NCBI GenBank assembly: GCA_023548195.1
Contig: JAJHZJ010000532.1
Location: 1,878,725-1,942,724, forward strand
DNA length: 64,000 nt
From: Bettongia penicillata ogilbyi
Taxonomy: Eukaryota; Chordata; Mammalia; Diprotodontia; Potoroidae
Direction: 5' to 3'
Below are positions 63,590 to 64,000 of this stretch, in pieces. The notes under the pieces are model-generated. The model was not told where the DNA came from. It searched no databases and worked only from the letters and a program-made list of their open reading frames with translations. Each line of letters starts with the position of its first letter. Position 1 is the stretch's first letter. The translations under genes were made by a program, and so were the position numbers.

Positions 63590-64000
63590 ACTTCCCAATA
63601 GGTGAGTTGTCAAAAGATGTGCAAAAATCGTTTTTGAAAAAAGAATAGCAAGTTATCAAAATGAAAAAAATGTTCTAAATTTATAATGATAAGAGAAATG
63701 AAAATTCAAACTACTCTGAGGTTTCACTTCACACGCAATAAAATTGGCAAATTTGATCAAAGACAGAAACAGTCAGAGGTGGAGGGATGACAGAAAAGCA
63801 AGCACATTAAGTCGCTGTTGGTTATATGGCAGAGTGTTTAGACATTCTGAAAAAGAATTTGGAATTATGTATGAAAAGTTACTAAATTATTTACATGTAA
63901 TGTGGTAATACCATTACTGGAAGGTGTGAACAGCAAGGAGAAACAAAGGAAGGTTCCCAAATGCATAAGCATCCTTTTTTTGTAGTGGCAAAAACTTAGA
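63590..64000 (+). mobile_element. L1 ORF2 C-terminal fragment, runs off the window
   Basis: 'gagttgtcaaaagatgtgcaaaaatcg', 'caagttatcaaaatgaaaaaaatg', 'taatgataagagaaatgaaaattcaaactactctgaggtttcacttcacac', 'aaaattggcaaatttgatc', 'gtagtggcaaaaactt' follow L1 ORF2 C-terminal order as at 57131. Frames are broken. Confidence 0.85.

Overview
The window looks like nuclear DNA from a marsupial, probably intergenic or deep intronic. It contains no convincing host exon, rRNA, tRNA gene, CRISPR array or prokaryotic operon. The repeat content is the evidence: dozens of tRNA-headed CORE-SINEs whose 3' end matches an RTE (BovB-like) LINE also present here, L1 and ORF1-only 'half-L1' (HAL1) elements, CR1/L3 tails and hAT relics. 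Family names come from memory and could not be checked against a library. The species cannot be fixed.

Layout. 1-7.4 kb: an old long dispersed repeat (here LDR; its head has a 'tttattaag...tgccaggcactgtgct' motif), MIR-like SINEs and arms of a 'cctttgttc' SINE family. 7.5-10.4 kb: a long decayed antisense L1 ORF2 with a MIR inside. 10.66-12.0 kb: an antisense L1 with ORF2 deleted, flanked by a 14-bp duplication. 13-23 kb: SINEs, a Charlie-type hAT relic, a SINE-in-SINE insertion with a perfect 11-bp duplication, and a palindromic MITE. 23.4-24.7 kb: an RTE reverse-transcriptase fragment. 27.1-28.5 kb: a low-repeat stretch. 28.5-36.5 kb: antisense L1 and RTE tails, a second palindromic MITE and a decayed RTE reverse transcriptase broken by an LDR and an 8-bp-duplication hAT MITE. 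37.8-41.3 kb: SINEs and an L1 3' end. 42.4-45.1 kb: an L1 3' end fused to HAL1 copy 1. 46.0-46.5 kb: a hAT MITE split by a SINE. 47.7-50.2 kb: an RTE tail, an inverted SINE pair and a SINE. 50.25-52.9 kb: full-length HAL1 copy 2 with an 8-bp duplication. 53-58.8 kb: CR1/L3, SINEs and an L1 split by a SINE. 58.8-60.6 kb: low-repeat DNA with two short ORFs, the only place where I suspect non-repeat-like coding history. 61-64 kb: a 41-bp tandem duplication, MIR, CR1/L3 and an L1 ORF2 fragment.

The functional theme is a retrotransposon community. Autonomous LINEs (L1, RTE, CR1) supply reverse transcriptase, and dependent elements (HAL1, SINEs) copy their ends. Every LINE frame seen is broken, so nothing here looks able to move. 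I found no undescribed biological system. The best leads are the HAL1 and deleted-L1 structures, the SINE/RTE shared tail, the foldback repeats and the unexplained ORF pair at 59.1-59.7 kb.
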